NCBI GenBank assembly: GCA_016235445.1
Contig: JACRLB010000026.1
Span: 1-47,822, forward strand
Direction: 5' to 3'
From: Chloroflexota bacterium
GTDB lineage: Bacteria > Chloroflexota > Anaerolineae > Anaerolineales > Villigracilaceae
DNA: 47,822 nucleotides
Both the position numbers and the translations under genes were made by a program. Below, piece by piece: positions 8,498-18,158 of this stretch (within the stretch, counting starts at the first letter, position 1; each line of letters starts with the position of its first letter). Under the pieces are notes generated by a model. The model made no database searches. It saw only the letters and a program-made list of their open reading frames with translations, and was not told the DNA's origin.

Positions 8498-11400
8498 ATG
8501 TCACGAACACTCAAACAATGGGAAGCATATTTAGTCGGGGCAATGCCACGTATTCAGTTGTTGAGTGAGCTTGGGCTCAATTACGAGGATATGTTGGAGA
8601 TCGCAAATCTCATCAAAGGTGAGAATGCCAAACGCTCCAGTCTTCGTCAAACCACTACATATTTAGTTGGTAATTTTCCATGCACTTTTGTCGCTTTTTT
8701 AGCGGCATTTGCAGCCCAAAACACTGAACGTGAATTTTGGGACGCGCTTGGAAGACTGCTAGATGTCAGCGGCAGCGACCTAAACAATGCAAATTGGCGA
8801 AAACCATTTATTGAAATTCTGAAAAACAATAAAAAGCCAACCTTTGAAAATGTCGGTCATTTATACGTAGGCAATATGCGCATTCACGGCGGGATCCCTT
8901 CCTACTCTTTGAGGGACTTTTTCGCGAACATGCTCATGCCTACAATTGAAAAATCCGAATACATTGAGTTGAAAGGCAAAGAATTACTGGATGCGTTGTT
9001 GAGGCGTTCGGTAGTTCAATTATTTACCGACTCTACCATCCGCAATTTTTTTGAATTCAGCGGCGATATTGGCTTGGAGTTTTTAGAGTCAAGCCGTCGT
9101 GTTGCGCTTGCGTATCGTTCCAAAAGACAAATTCTTCCAGACCATGCTCTCCCCGAATATGTCGTTCAAAAACTGGTCAGTTTTCTTGAATATCAGGAAG
9201 ATGAAGTGCATGGACTTCGGCGTCCACGAATCAAGTTCGATGCTGATGGGGAAGGTCTCCTCCTGGAATTGCCAGAAGAACCGTTGAGCGGCTCAGATGT
9301 GCGAGGGAATCAAGTCCGCTGGCAGGTAAGTCAAAATCAAAAACAGTTGAAAGAACTGCGCGCGCGGATTATCCGCAGCGGCAGAGATATTCATACAGAA
9401 CAGCAAATAATTCCGCTTGGTTATATGATCGAGCCGTTTCAAGTCACATTCAGCGTTCCCAAACAGGATGGCGAATTCAACCTGCTCCGCGAATGGACGT
9501 TTGAACTCCGCTCGCAGGACGCTCCTGATCTGTTGGCGTTCCGCACAGAAGATGCAAGTCTCCTGCGCTGGTCACAAGCGCTTCCTGCTCAGAATTTTTT
9601 ACTAGTTCACCCCAAAGATATTTCTCTTGAATTTGAAGGCGACGCGCGCCTCATTTACACGCCCGATATTTACGCAGAAGGCTGGCATAACTGGAAGGCG
9701 GAGCATCGCTCGTTCGAAGGCGCTTTTTCCCTGTCTTTGGTTAAGAACGGCGAAACGCTCGCAGTCATTCCAATTCAAAAGCAACTGGAATTACCTCGCC
9801 TTACTGGAAATCTTTTCACACCCAATCTTGATTCTAAACCGCTATATGTTGGCAATCCACCCGCGTTGCGAATTCCTCTTCGCCCAGGCACGACAGTTGA
9901 GAATGAACTAAAACGCTGGCATGTTGAGATCAATTCCGCATGGGAAGCAGAGCCGCATTGTCGCCAGAGTTTCAAGTTAATTGAAAAGCCTGAAGCCATC
10001 ACAGAAGACGAATCTGCAATCGAATTAAATCTTACGGCCATATTAGGCAGCGAACCCAAAGGGACTTATACATTACACGTGCGCGGTCCCTTGGAAACCG
10101 ACGTCGAAATCCCCTTTCGTGTATGGCCTTCATTACATATAAAGGATTTACCCGAATTTATCCTGCCTCCAGAAGATAAAAATGTGACCTTGCATTTTGC
10201 CGTACCCGTTCACGCTTCTCTGGAGACACAAGCGAGTGTCACAGGCGTCAATGTGACGGGACAATATGGGCAATACACTGTGGAGTTGGATGAAACCGCT
10301 TCGCGCCTTGACCTAAATTTGGTCTGGTCTCTGGAGACTTCGGCAATCCATGTGCCATTTTCTCTCCCCGTTCCACGCATTGAATGGCGTTTCGTATTGG
10401 GTGAAGAAGACAAATTCGAATGGTCAAATCGTCCGATCCGCAAACCTGTGGACGCCTTCCTGCAATCCAATCAAACCGCGGCGCTGCTTGTTCGTATGCC
10501 AGGAATTGAAAAGCACACCAGACAAATGATTGTGCGCTTAATTGATCCCGAAAAGCCAAAAGATTTTTTGCAGGAATTTCCAGTGCAACCCAGTGTTTTG
10601 GGAAGCGATCATGTCCGCTTTGCGCTCAGCGCAAAAGATACAATCCGCCAGCACACAGATATATCTGTTTTTGAATTTCAATTGTTGATTCCAAACGCGG
10701 AAGGTCTTTACCAGTCCGTTACCCTGCTCTCTCTTACGCGCGACATAGATGTATCGAATGTCCATATTAAGGAAACAGATGAAGGCTTATTCCTGTTGTG
10801 GGATGAATCTTCCCCACTGCGAAATCGGCGCGTGTTCATTCGCTCCATCTGGAAGCCCTGGGCAGATGCCTGGAATATCAAAATCCCTGATGATGCGCGG
10901 GGGAAATTCGACTTGCTTGCCGCAGGATATGGCTTACCGCCATCTTGGTATGAAATCCATTTTTATGTTGCGCCATCCTGGGAAAAGGATATTACTTCCG
11001 CACCTGAGCATTCAACCTTTGTGGTGAAGATGATCTCGCCTGAAGAACAAATTGCATGGTTGGAAGGAAATCTTGAAAAGCGCCCCGAAAATTCTTTTGT
11101 CAATCACTTTGAACGCGCCTGCGTTTATGTCAACACATTAGATGTGAGTAGATGTAAACAGGAAGTTCAGTTTTGCTATACTCACATTGAACAGGCAAAA
11201 CCGAGAGACCTATTTGCGTTCCACGAATGGCTTGAAAAACACGAACCAACTACTAGACGCGCAGTCCGAATGAAGATGTACAATCTTGAACAACTTCGGC
11301 GGTTGTTTTCCATGCACAAACCTGGAAGTGAATTCCGTCAAAAGTACCAAAGTTATATTCCTGAAACGAATATCAAGCCTGAAAGCGCTATTTTACTGGT

Positions 11401-12298
11401 TGAAAATGAAAACGACCCACCTATTGTTTTTCATGCCCTGCGCGAATTGGCAAAGAAAAGAGATCATCGTTTTCTGGATGTGATTGCAAAAATGCTAGAG
11501 GCTGGACGCCTGTCAGATGCAGATGCCATAGAATTACTCAGGCTGGAAGAAGAACATTTTGTCTCAGCATTGAACTCCAGCCAACCTGTCGGAATTAATT
11601 TACGATTATTGTCTGGCTTGTTGCGCGATAAAGATAAATTACTTGATACGCTTTCCAACGAGAAAATATTCGGCCTCGCAAAAGCAGAGCTGGATACACA
11701 GTCAATCAAGAAATATCTCGGTATTTTGATTGAGCGCGAGGATAAGCATGGCTTGGAATACATTATGGAACTTTTTCAAAACGGGCGTTTGCTCGGCGAA
11801 GAAGTGACTGAATTGTTATGTAGAAATCCCAAATTCTCGACCCGTGTTCTATCGCATGCGCCGCAGACACATGCGAATTCAATTCAATTATCCGAAATAG
11901 CGCTAAGATTCTCATTTGAAACGGGACATGTGTCGAAAGATATGTTTGTTAAAACGCCAGCAGGCTGGGGGAGAATTTATCTGATAGTAGATGCGGCTGG
12001 ATCTGAAGTGAAAATTGCTTCAAAAGACGATGTGCATATCAAGTACCATGTCGTCCTGTATGAGAACACGGAACATCAGTTAAAAGCGATTATTGATGTT
12101 AAAGATGAAAGTTTTAAAATGCTTAATGCAGGCAATTATTTCCAATGTGGAAGTTGTACTTTTATATCCTACGATCAAAAGATTATAGTAAGCCAACATA
12201 CAAAAGAGAAACATTCTGGCGTAAGCCCTTCGTTCAAGCCAGTTTCATCCCGAATGGCTGTTCGCGGTGAATTGCAATTCAGCAAATCAAACCCTTAA
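8498..12298 (+). CDS. large defence-operon protein of unknown family with C-terminal C2H2 finger
   Basis: A 1266-residue protein I cannot place in a named family. Start ATG 8498, 18 bases after the methyltransferase. The first ~250 residues look helical; about residues 260-800 are rich in alternating hydrophobic strands with short polar turns, which suggests stacked beta-sandwich domains; from ~840 it is again helical and charged. Near residues 1217-1240 it carries C-x2-C-x13-H-x4-H preceded by YFQ (FQCGSC...QHTKEKH), the layout of a classical C2H2 zinc finger, rare in bacteria. No nuclease, ATPase or PglZ motif is visible. Position between methyltransferase and helicase suggests a structural or DNA-recognition subunit; that is inference. 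Confidence 0.7.
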   Translation: MSRTLKQWEAYLVGAMPRIQLLSELGLNYEDMLEIANLIKGENAKRSSLRQTTTYLVGNFPCTFVAFLAAFAAQNTEREFWDALGRLLDVSGSDLNNANWRKPFIEILKNNKKPTFENVGHLYVGNMRIHGGIPSYSLRDFFANMLMPTIEKSEYIELKGKELLDALLRRSVVQLFTDSTIRNFFEFSGDIGLEFLESSRRVALAYRSKRQILPDHALPEYVVQKLVSFLEYQEDEVHGLRRPRIKFDADGEGLLLELPEEPLSGSDVRGNQVRWQVSQNQKQLKELRARIIRSGRDIHTEQQIIPLGYMIEPFQVTFSVPKQDGEFNLLREWTFELRSQDAPDLLAFRTEDASLLRWSQALPAQNFLLVHPKDISLEFEGDARLIYTPDIYAEGWHNWKAEHRSFEGAFSLSLVKNGETLAVIPIQKQLELPRLTGNLFTPNLDSKPLYVGNPPALRIPLRPGTTVENELKRWHVEINSAWEAEPHCRQSFKLIEKPEAITEDESAIELNLTAILGSEPKGTYTLHVRGPLETDVEIPFRVWPSLHIKDLPEFILPPEDKNVTLHFAVPVHASLETQASVTGVNVTGQYGQYTVELDETASRLDLNLVWSLETSAIHVPFSLPVPRIEWRFVLGEEDKFEWSNRPIRKPVDAFLQSNQTAALLVRMPGIEKHTRQMIVRLIDPEKPKDFLQEFPVQPSVLGSDHVRFALSAKDTIRQHTDISVFEFQLLIPNAEGLYQSVTLLSLTRDIDVSNVHIKETDEGLFLLWDESSPLRNRRVFIRSIWKPWADAWNIKIPDDARGKFDLLAAGYGLPPSWYEIHFYVAPSWEKDITSAPEHSTFVVKMISPEEQIAWLEGNLEKRPENSFVNHFERACVYVNTLDVSRCKQEVQFCYTHIEQAKPRDLFAFHEWLEKHEPTTRRAVRMKMYNLEQLRRLFSMHKPGSEFRQKYQSYIPETNIKPESAILLVENENDPPIVFHALRELAKKRDHRFLDVIAKMLEAGRLSDADAIELLRLEEEHFVSALNSSQPVGINLRLLSGLLRDKDKLLDTLSNEKIFGLAKAELDTQSIKKYLGILIEREDKHGLEYIMELFQNGRLLGEEVTELLCRNPKFSTRVLSHAPQTHANSIQLSEIALRFSFETGHVSKDMFVKTPAGWGRIYLIVDAAGSEVKIASKDDVHIKYHVVLYENTEHQLKAIIDVKDESFKMLNAGNYFQCGSCTFISYDQKIIVSQHTKEKHSGVSPSFKPVSSRMAVRGELQFSKSNP

Positions 12299-12313
12299 AA
12301 ATAAGAGGATCCT

Positions 12314-15300
12314 ATGGCAATCCACCCGCTTGATACCACCAATCATATCCGCCAAACCTATCTACGCTATTTAAAAACGATCAAGCCATTTCAAGATGAA
12401 GGTTTTCGTAAAGCCTTCGCAGATGCTATTGACGTACCAAATTTATTGGTAAAAGGTCCGTTAGTTGAGATTGCTTTACCATACAGAAAAGGTAAAAGCA
12501 TTAAGGGTTTGGTGGAAGAAGGTGTCCTATCGCCAAAATTCGCCGAATTAAATTCACCTGATCTACCTTATGATCGTCCGCTTTATTCCCACCAAGTTAA
12601 GGCAATCAGAAAGGCTGTTGCGGGCAGGAATTTAGTTGTCGCAACAGGTACTGGCTCTGGAAAAACAGAGACCTTCCTAGTTCCCATTTTGAATTACCTT
12701 TTCAGGGAAGAGGAAGCGGGAACGTTGAGCCAACCTGGTGTCCGTGCCATGTTGCTCTATCCAATGAACGCGCTAGCGAACGATCAAATGAAACGTTTGC
12801 GCCGGCTTTTGGAAAACTATAAAAAAATCACCTTCGGTCGCTATATCGGAGAAACAGATACTTCTGGTGATAGAGAAAAAGCACTAAAGTCTTTCAAGGA
12901 TATTTACCCGCAGGAAAAGACTTTAGATAATGAGTTATTTACCCGCAAGGAAATGCAGGAAAACCCGCCTCACATACTATTGACCAACTATGCCATGTTG
13001 GAATATTTGCTTTTGCGTCCAGCAGATTCATCGTTGTTTGATGGTCCTACAGGGAAATCCTGGCATTTTATCGCGCTTGATGAAGCACATGTCTACGATG
13101 GAGCCAATGCCACTGAAATGGCAATGCTTCTACGTCGCGTTGTTGATCGTGTTGTTGGCGCTCAACTGGGTAAGTTGCAAGTCATTGCCACCAGTGCGAC
13201 TCTTGGGGGCGGCAGGAAGGATTTTCCAGAGGTTATACAATTTGCCATTAATCTTTTCAACAAGGATTTTGCCTGGGTGGATGATGATCCCAACTTGCAG
13301 GATATTGTGGAAGCAGATCGTGTACCAATTGAGAATCTTGGCGAAATCTGGGGCGCAGGAAATCCTGCTCTCTATGCAGAATTGGCAGAGCTGGTAGAAA
13401 AACGTCCGTCCGACAACACAGCGGTCATTGGCTATCTCGCCAAATTTGATGCGTTGTTTCAAAAGCATAAAATACCCGCTCCTCTTCAAAGCGCTAATGA
13501 TGAAGCAAAAAAAGAAATATCTGCCGCATTACAGCGTTATCTTTATGAAATCCTGCGTGGCGACAAGAATGTTCATGCAGTATTAAATTCCCTCAAAGAA
13601 AAGAACGCCCGTCAACTGGAAGATATTGCAAGGGATGTATTCCCCAATGCCTCTGACGCCCCCGAGGCGTTGATTAACCTCGTCACCTTATCTGTCTTTG
13701 CACGCGCAGATTTGGAGAGTATGCCGCTTCTGCCCGCCCGTTATCATGTCTTTGCCCGCGCGCTGGAAGGCGCTTTTGTCTGCTTGAATGAAGACGCTCA
13801 CAAAGATCTTCCTGCCGAAAAACGCGAACGGTTGTTCCTGCACAGACAAAAATATTGTCCTCACTGCAAAAGCCGTGTTTTTGAATTAGCAACCTGTACT
13901 CGTTGCGGCACTGCCTATTTGATCGGAGAGGAAAAGCCCGGTAGTGAGATGGAAAGCGATAAAGATGGTTTTGTGCCAATCCAGAGCGCAAATTATTTGC
14001 TCCAAAATAGCGCAATTTACAGCACGGCGGTGGCAAAGAAAACGCACTACTACACAGTTATTTCCAAGTTTTCTGAAATAGATGAAGATGAGATTATCGC
14101 GGATCAAGACGCCACTCCTGACGATCTAAATGAGAATTTACAGCCTAACGAACTTCAATTATGCTGTTCGTGTGGACAAATCCAACCTCATGGTAAGCGT
14201 ATTTGTGATTGCAAAGACTCGCTTATAAAAATAAATGAGGTGGAACTGGGTCGAAAACAAACCTTGCACCGATGCATTAGTTGCTCTACAAGATCCAGCG
14301 GTGGAGTCGTTTATCGCTTCCTTACAGGACAGGATGCCCCGGTCAGTGTTCTAGCGGATGCTTTATATCAGCATATCCCTGCCTCAAAAGCAAAAGACAA
14401 AGATGATCTACCTGGTCATGGTCGAAAGATGTTGAACTTTACGGACAGCCGGCAAAACGCCGCCTTCTTTGCGCCCTACCTTGAACGCGCCCATGAGCGA
14501 AATCTGCGCCGCAGGTTAATCATGATTGCTCTCAAAAAAGACCCAGAAGCAAATAAGGGGCAACTCCGTTTGCATACGGTTATGGAGCGTTTGAGATATC
14601 GGATTGATCAGGAAAATGTATATCCATCAAACGAAACCTTTAATGATAAAGAACATCGCGCTGCAGTGTGGATGATGCAGGAATTTTCTCCTTTGGATCG
14701 CCGAATTAGCCTGGAAGGACTCGGCTTGCTGCGATTTGAACCTGATATCCCTGAAAGCTGGGATATGCCTGATTTCCTTCAATCAGGCCCGTGGAACTTT
14801 GATCGTGAACAAGCCTTCCGCCTAATCGTGAATTTACTGAATACATTGCGATATCAAGGCGCTATTACTTATTTGTTAAACGAAAAAACGGATTTACTTC
14901 ATGACTCCAAAGACAAAGGGTCCCCTTTTGCGCCGCGAGAAAAAGAATATTATGTTAGAGGAGCTGACAGCGTAGCAAAGAAAGGAATTTTTAGTTGGAC
15001 GCCCGCGGCTCATGCCAATGCACGCCTCAATTACTTGAAACGGATTCTTGCTGAAAAAAAGTATCCAGAATTAAATGCCAATGACGTCGCCAAAGATTTA
15101 CTAGCTGAAATTTGGAAATACTTAACTTCACCATCTAGCCCTTGGCGTAGCTGCTTTGAGAGTAGAGACATACCAGGGATAGGAACTGTCCAACAACTAT
15201 CGCATAAAGTATGGAAGGTTGTTCCAACGAATGATGATTATTCTGGTTGGAAGATTTGCGATAAATGCCAGAATATTACATTTGGAGATGTTGAAAAAGT

Positions 15301-17320
15301 TTGCGCTACTTATGGCTGCTCAGGTCATCTTGAACAATTAACAGAGAAATCTATTGGATTTAAAGATAATTTGTATCGTGATGAATATGTAAACAGCGAC
15401 CCCAATAACCAGCCTACCGTTCTCCTTGCAAATGAACACACTGCACAATGGACTTCGCGCGAAGCAGCAAATGTCCAGAACCAATTTATTCAAGGCAATG
15501 TGAATGTTTTGAGCTGCTCCACCACCTTTGAATTAGGTGTTGACGTTGGTGACTTGCAAGCAGTTGTCATGCGGAATATGCCCCCCACGACTGCGAATTA
15601 CATACAACGAGCAGGGCGTGCAGGTCGTCGCACAGATTCTGCGGCATACGTGTTGACTTTTGCTCAAAGACGCTCTCACGATCTAAATTATTTTACTCAG
15701 CCCGAAAGTATGGTTTCGGGAAAAATTAAACCCCCGATAGCGGTTCTTTCAAATGAAAAAATTGTTCGTAGGCACCTCCATTCTATAGTCTTTTCCGCAT
15801 TTTTCCGCTGGGTATTTGAGAATTACGGACGAAAATTCGATAATGTTGGAGATTTCCTACTGGATGAAAACGGTGAGAAAGGGATTGACCTACTTAATAA
15901 ATTCCTGGAACAAAGACCGATAGAACTTCAGGAAGCTCTTGTTAGGGTTATTCCAGGCGGGCTAGTGGATAATCTCGGAGCAAAAGACTGGACCTGGATA
16001 AACGAGTTAACAGCGCCAACTGGCGCTAAGCCAAAGTCTCTTGATTTGGCAGCACAAGATTTTTTGAGTGAAGTCAATAAGTTGATCGAACTGAGTGACG
16101 AAGCTCAGTCTAAAAAAGATAAAAAAGGGCTATTGGAAGCTGTCAGGCTACTAGACATTGTTAAGCAAATCAAAGAGAGAAAATTGCTTGGCTTCCTTGG
16201 AGCAAGAAATGTTCTCCCTAAATACGGCTTTCCCACAGATGTTGTTGAATTAAAAACAAATCATCTTACGACTAAAGAGGCTTCAAAAGTTCAACTGGAG
16301 CGCGATTTACGAATGGCGATATCTGAGTTTGCACCTGGAAGTGAAGTTGTTGCCGCAAAAAGAATCTGGCGTAGTCGTGGAGTTCGATTGCTGCCTAACA
16401 AGGTTTGGGAAGAAATCCATTATGCAGTTTGTAAACAATGTAAGAGATTTCATTGGGGATATGCCGAAACGGATGTGCCTCCAATATGCGCGTCCTGTGG
16501 GGAAACGCTTTCTGGAAACACTGAAATGAAAGGAAAGTTTATTGTCCCAGAACAAGGATTTGTAGCAGCGAGCGAAACTGAAACTCCAGGTGAAACTGCT
16601 CCTCAAAGAACATATGCTAGTCAAGTATATTTTACCGAGTATAGATCTTCGAAAGATGATCAAGATGAAGAAAAAGAATTAATTATTGACGAGAAATTAA
16701 CCTCTTCAAACCTCACTGTATTTACCGGTCATTCCAATCATGGTTGGCTTGCCTTGGTTAATAATGGTTTCGGTCGCGGCTTTAGGATTTGTAATTGGTG
16801 CGGCTGGGCAGAACCAGTTCCATTAACGTCTGGAATAAAAGATACGAATAAACATAATAATCCTTTGACAGGAAAGCCTTGTAATGGAGGCGCCAAACCA
16901 TATCACTTGGGGCATAGATTTATGACTGATGTGCTTGAAATCAGCCTTGATGGAAAAGAAAAATTCTTATATCGGCGTTCTTCGATGATGTCTTTGATGT
17001 ATGCTTTACTAGACGGCGCTAGCGACGCTTTGGGAATTCGTCGTGACGATGTGGATGGTACTCTCTTCTATAAGGATTTTCGCAAGCCGCCTCACCTGAT
17101 CCTTTACGACACAGTCCCTGGAGGCGCTGGCCATGTGGAACGGATTAATAACAAATTATTCCAGGTAGCAGAGTCTGCACTGAAAAAGGTTTCCAATTGC
17201 GAATGTGGCGAGGATACAAGTTGTTATAATTGCCTTCGTAACTACCGGAATCAGTTCTATCACGACGATTTACAGCGCGGTATGGCGATTAAATTACTGG
17301 AAGTGATGTTGAATAAATAG
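12314..17320 (+). CDS. giant DEAH-box helicase with C-terminal DUF1998 (DruE/DrmA-DrmB/MrfA-like)
   Basis: A 1668-residue superfamily 2 helicase, ATG 12314 after AGAGGATCCT. Walker A GTGSGKT is near residues 111-117, DEAH at about 254-257, and helicase C-terminal motifs near 1070-1105 (FELGVDVGDL and QRAGRAGRR). At least four Cys clusters occur: CPHC...CTRCG, CCSCG...CDCKD, CDKC...CATYGC and CKQC...CASCG. The C-terminus has VPGGAGH followed by CECGEDTSCYNCLRNYRNQ, the Cys4 signature of DUF1998 as in MrfA and DISARM DrmB. Length and the helicase-DUF1998 arrangement also resemble Druantia DruE. It probably translocates on DNA as the motor of the system. GC falls in the 3' half. The stop is immediately followed by the next start. 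Confidence 0.85.
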   Translation: MAIHPLDTTNHIRQTYLRYLKTIKPFQDEGFRKAFADAIDVPNLLVKGPLVEIALPYRKGKSIKGLVEEGVLSPKFAELNSPDLPYDRPLYSHQVKAIRKAVAGRNLVVATGTGSGKTETFLVPILNYLFREEEAGTLSQPGVRAMLLYPMNALANDQMKRLRRLLENYKKITFGRYIGETDTSGDREKALKSFKDIYPQEKTLDNELFTRKEMQENPPHILLTNYAMLEYLLLRPADSSLFDGPTGKSWHFIALDEAHVYDGANATEMAMLLRRVVDRVVGAQLGKLQVIATSATLGGGRKDFPEVIQFAINLFNKDFAWVDDDPNLQDIVEADRVPIENLGEIWGAGNPALYAELAELVEKRPSDNTAVIGYLAKFDALFQKHKIPAPLQSANDEAKKEISAALQRYLYEILRGDKNVHAVLNSLKEKNARQLEDIARDVFPNASDAPEALINLVTLSVFARADLESMPLLPARYHVFARALEGAFVCLNEDAHKDLPAEKRERLFLHRQKYCPHCKSRVFELATCTRCGTAYLIGEEKPGSEMESDKDGFVPIQSANYLLQNSAIYSTAVAKKTHYYTVISKFSEIDEDEIIADQDATPDDLNENLQPNELQLCCSCGQIQPHGKRICDCKDSLIKINEVELGRKQTLHRCISCSTRSSGGVVYRFLTGQDAPVSVLADALYQHIPASKAKDKDDLPGHGRKMLNFTDSRQNAAFFAPYLERAHERNLRRRLIMIALKKDPEANKGQLRLHTVMERLRYRIDQENVYPSNETFNDKEHRAAVWMMQEFSPLDRRISLEGLGLLRFEPDIPESWDMPDFLQSGPWNFDREQAFRLIVNLLNTLRYQGAITYLLNEKTDLLHDSKDKGSPFAPREKEYYVRGADSVAKKGIFSWTPAAHANARLNYLKRILAEKKYPELNANDVAKDLLAEIWKYLTSPSSPWRSCFESRDIPGIGTVQQLSHKVWKVVPTNDDYSGWKICDKCQNITFGDVEKVCATYGCSGHLEQLTEKSIGFKDNLYRDEYVNSDPNNQPTVLLANEHTAQWTSREAANVQNQFIQGNVNVLSCSTTFELGVDVGDLQAVVMRNMPPTTANYIQRAGRAGRRTDSAAYVLTFAQRRSHDLNYFTQPESMVSGKIKPPIAVLSNEKIVRRHLHSIVFSAFFRWVFENYGRKFDNVGDFLLDENGEKGIDLLNKFLEQRPIELQEALVRVIPGGLVDNLGAKDWTWINELTAPTGAKPKSLDLAAQDFLSEVNKLIELSDEAQSKKDKKGLLEAVRLLDIVKQIKERKLLGFLGARNVLPKYGFPTDVVELKTNHLTTKEASKVQLERDLRMAISEFAPGSEVVAAKRIWRSRGVRLLPNKVWEEIHYAVCKQCKRFHWGYAETDVPPICASCGETLSGNTEMKGKFIVPEQGFVAASETETPGETAPQRTYASQVYFTEYRSSKDDQDEEKELIIDEKLTSSNLTVFTGHSNHGWLALVNNGFGRGFRICNWCGWAEPVPLTSGIKDTNKHNNPLTGKPCNGGAKPYHLGHRFMTDVLEISLDGKEKFLYRRSSMMSLMYALLDGASDALGIRRDDVDGTLFYKDFRKPPHLILYDTVPGGAGHVERINNKLFQVAESALKKVSNCECGEDTSCYNCLRNYRNQFYHDDLQRGMAIKLLEVMLNK

Positions 17321-18040
17321 ATGTTCACATATCTTGTAGGTTTTGATCGGTTCATCGCCCTTGATTGGGCGAATTACGCGCTGGAGTTGTCTTTGCATTC
17401 TGAGAACAAAGATTCCTCAGTCTCTCAACTGAAATCATGGTTATCCTCGCGAGTTTCTGGAAACGATGCTATTCGTAAAACATCAAACGTTCTTGGAAGA
17501 TTGTGGTTTGATGCAAATGAAGAAAAGGGTTACTTTAGAACAGAAGCTCATCACATAAACCAAGTTGCCAAGAAGTCCGATAATGTCATATTCCATTGGG
17601 GAATGGCAATATTAACCTTTCCTTTTTTTCACGAAGCTTGTTTTCAGGTCGGGCGTTTGCATTCACTACAAACATCTTTTACGCGCCAAGAAATTCATGT
17701 TCGAATGGCAGAAAAATATAGCAACCAAGGAACTGTTCCAAGATCAATAGATCGAATATTACAAAGTCTTGTAGATTGGAAATTACTCGAAAAAGTTTCT
17801 GCTAGAAATTTAAGCAGTCAACATCACAAGACCGCCGATGATCGTGTAAAAAGGTGGCTACTAGAATTAATGGTGTATTCTACTCAGCAAAAGAGAATAC
17901 CTCTTAATAGCTTTTATAAACTACCTGAGCTATTTGCCTTTGAATTCAACGGTGATGTTGCCCATATAGCGAACTCATCAAAGAAAGTAAAGATTGAAAG
18001 GGACGGCGGAAATATGGAGTATATAAGCTGGCGTTATTAA
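17321..18040 (+). CDS. small winged-helix-like protein, last gene of the defence operon
   Basis: A 239-residue protein whose ATG 17321 follows the helicase stop codon with no gap, so it is probably translated by coupling. No named family is recognised. Residues ~125-170 (FTRQEIHVRMAEKY...PRSIDRILQSLVDW) read as a helix-turn-helix followed by a wing, as in winged-helix DNA-binding domains. The N-terminal part, SWLSSRVSGNDAIRKTSNVL, is helical and could be an adaptor. BREX and other defence operons often carry a small helical or wHTH protein (BrxA/BrxR type), but I see no specific match. A role as DNA-binding accessory or regulator is inferred from position only. Confidence 0.65.
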   Translation: MFTYLVGFDRFIALDWANYALELSLHSENKDSSVSQLKSWLSSRVSGNDAIRKTSNVLGRLWFDANEEKGYFRTEAHHINQVAKKSDNVIFHWGMAILTFPFFHEACFQVGRLHSLQTSFTRQEIHVRMAEKYSNQGTVPRSIDRILQSLVDWKLLEKVSARNLSSQHHKTADDRVKRWLLELMVYSTQQKRIPLNSFYKLPELFAFEFNGDVAHIANSSKKVKIERDGGNMEYISWRY

Positions 18041-18158
18041 ATTCGAGTGCTTGATTTAAAAAAGCCTTTGATTCTAACCAATCAGGGGAGTTGGGGTAAA
18101 TATCTGAATTCGGATCTGAGATCATCACCGACTGGCAAGCCAGGTAAGGATAATTCTT

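Noticed and set aside
18041-18158. A separate gene or RNA between the defence operon and the DUF6602-type gene
   Set aside because: Only 118 bp with no convincing frame or structured RNA; it probably holds a promoter.
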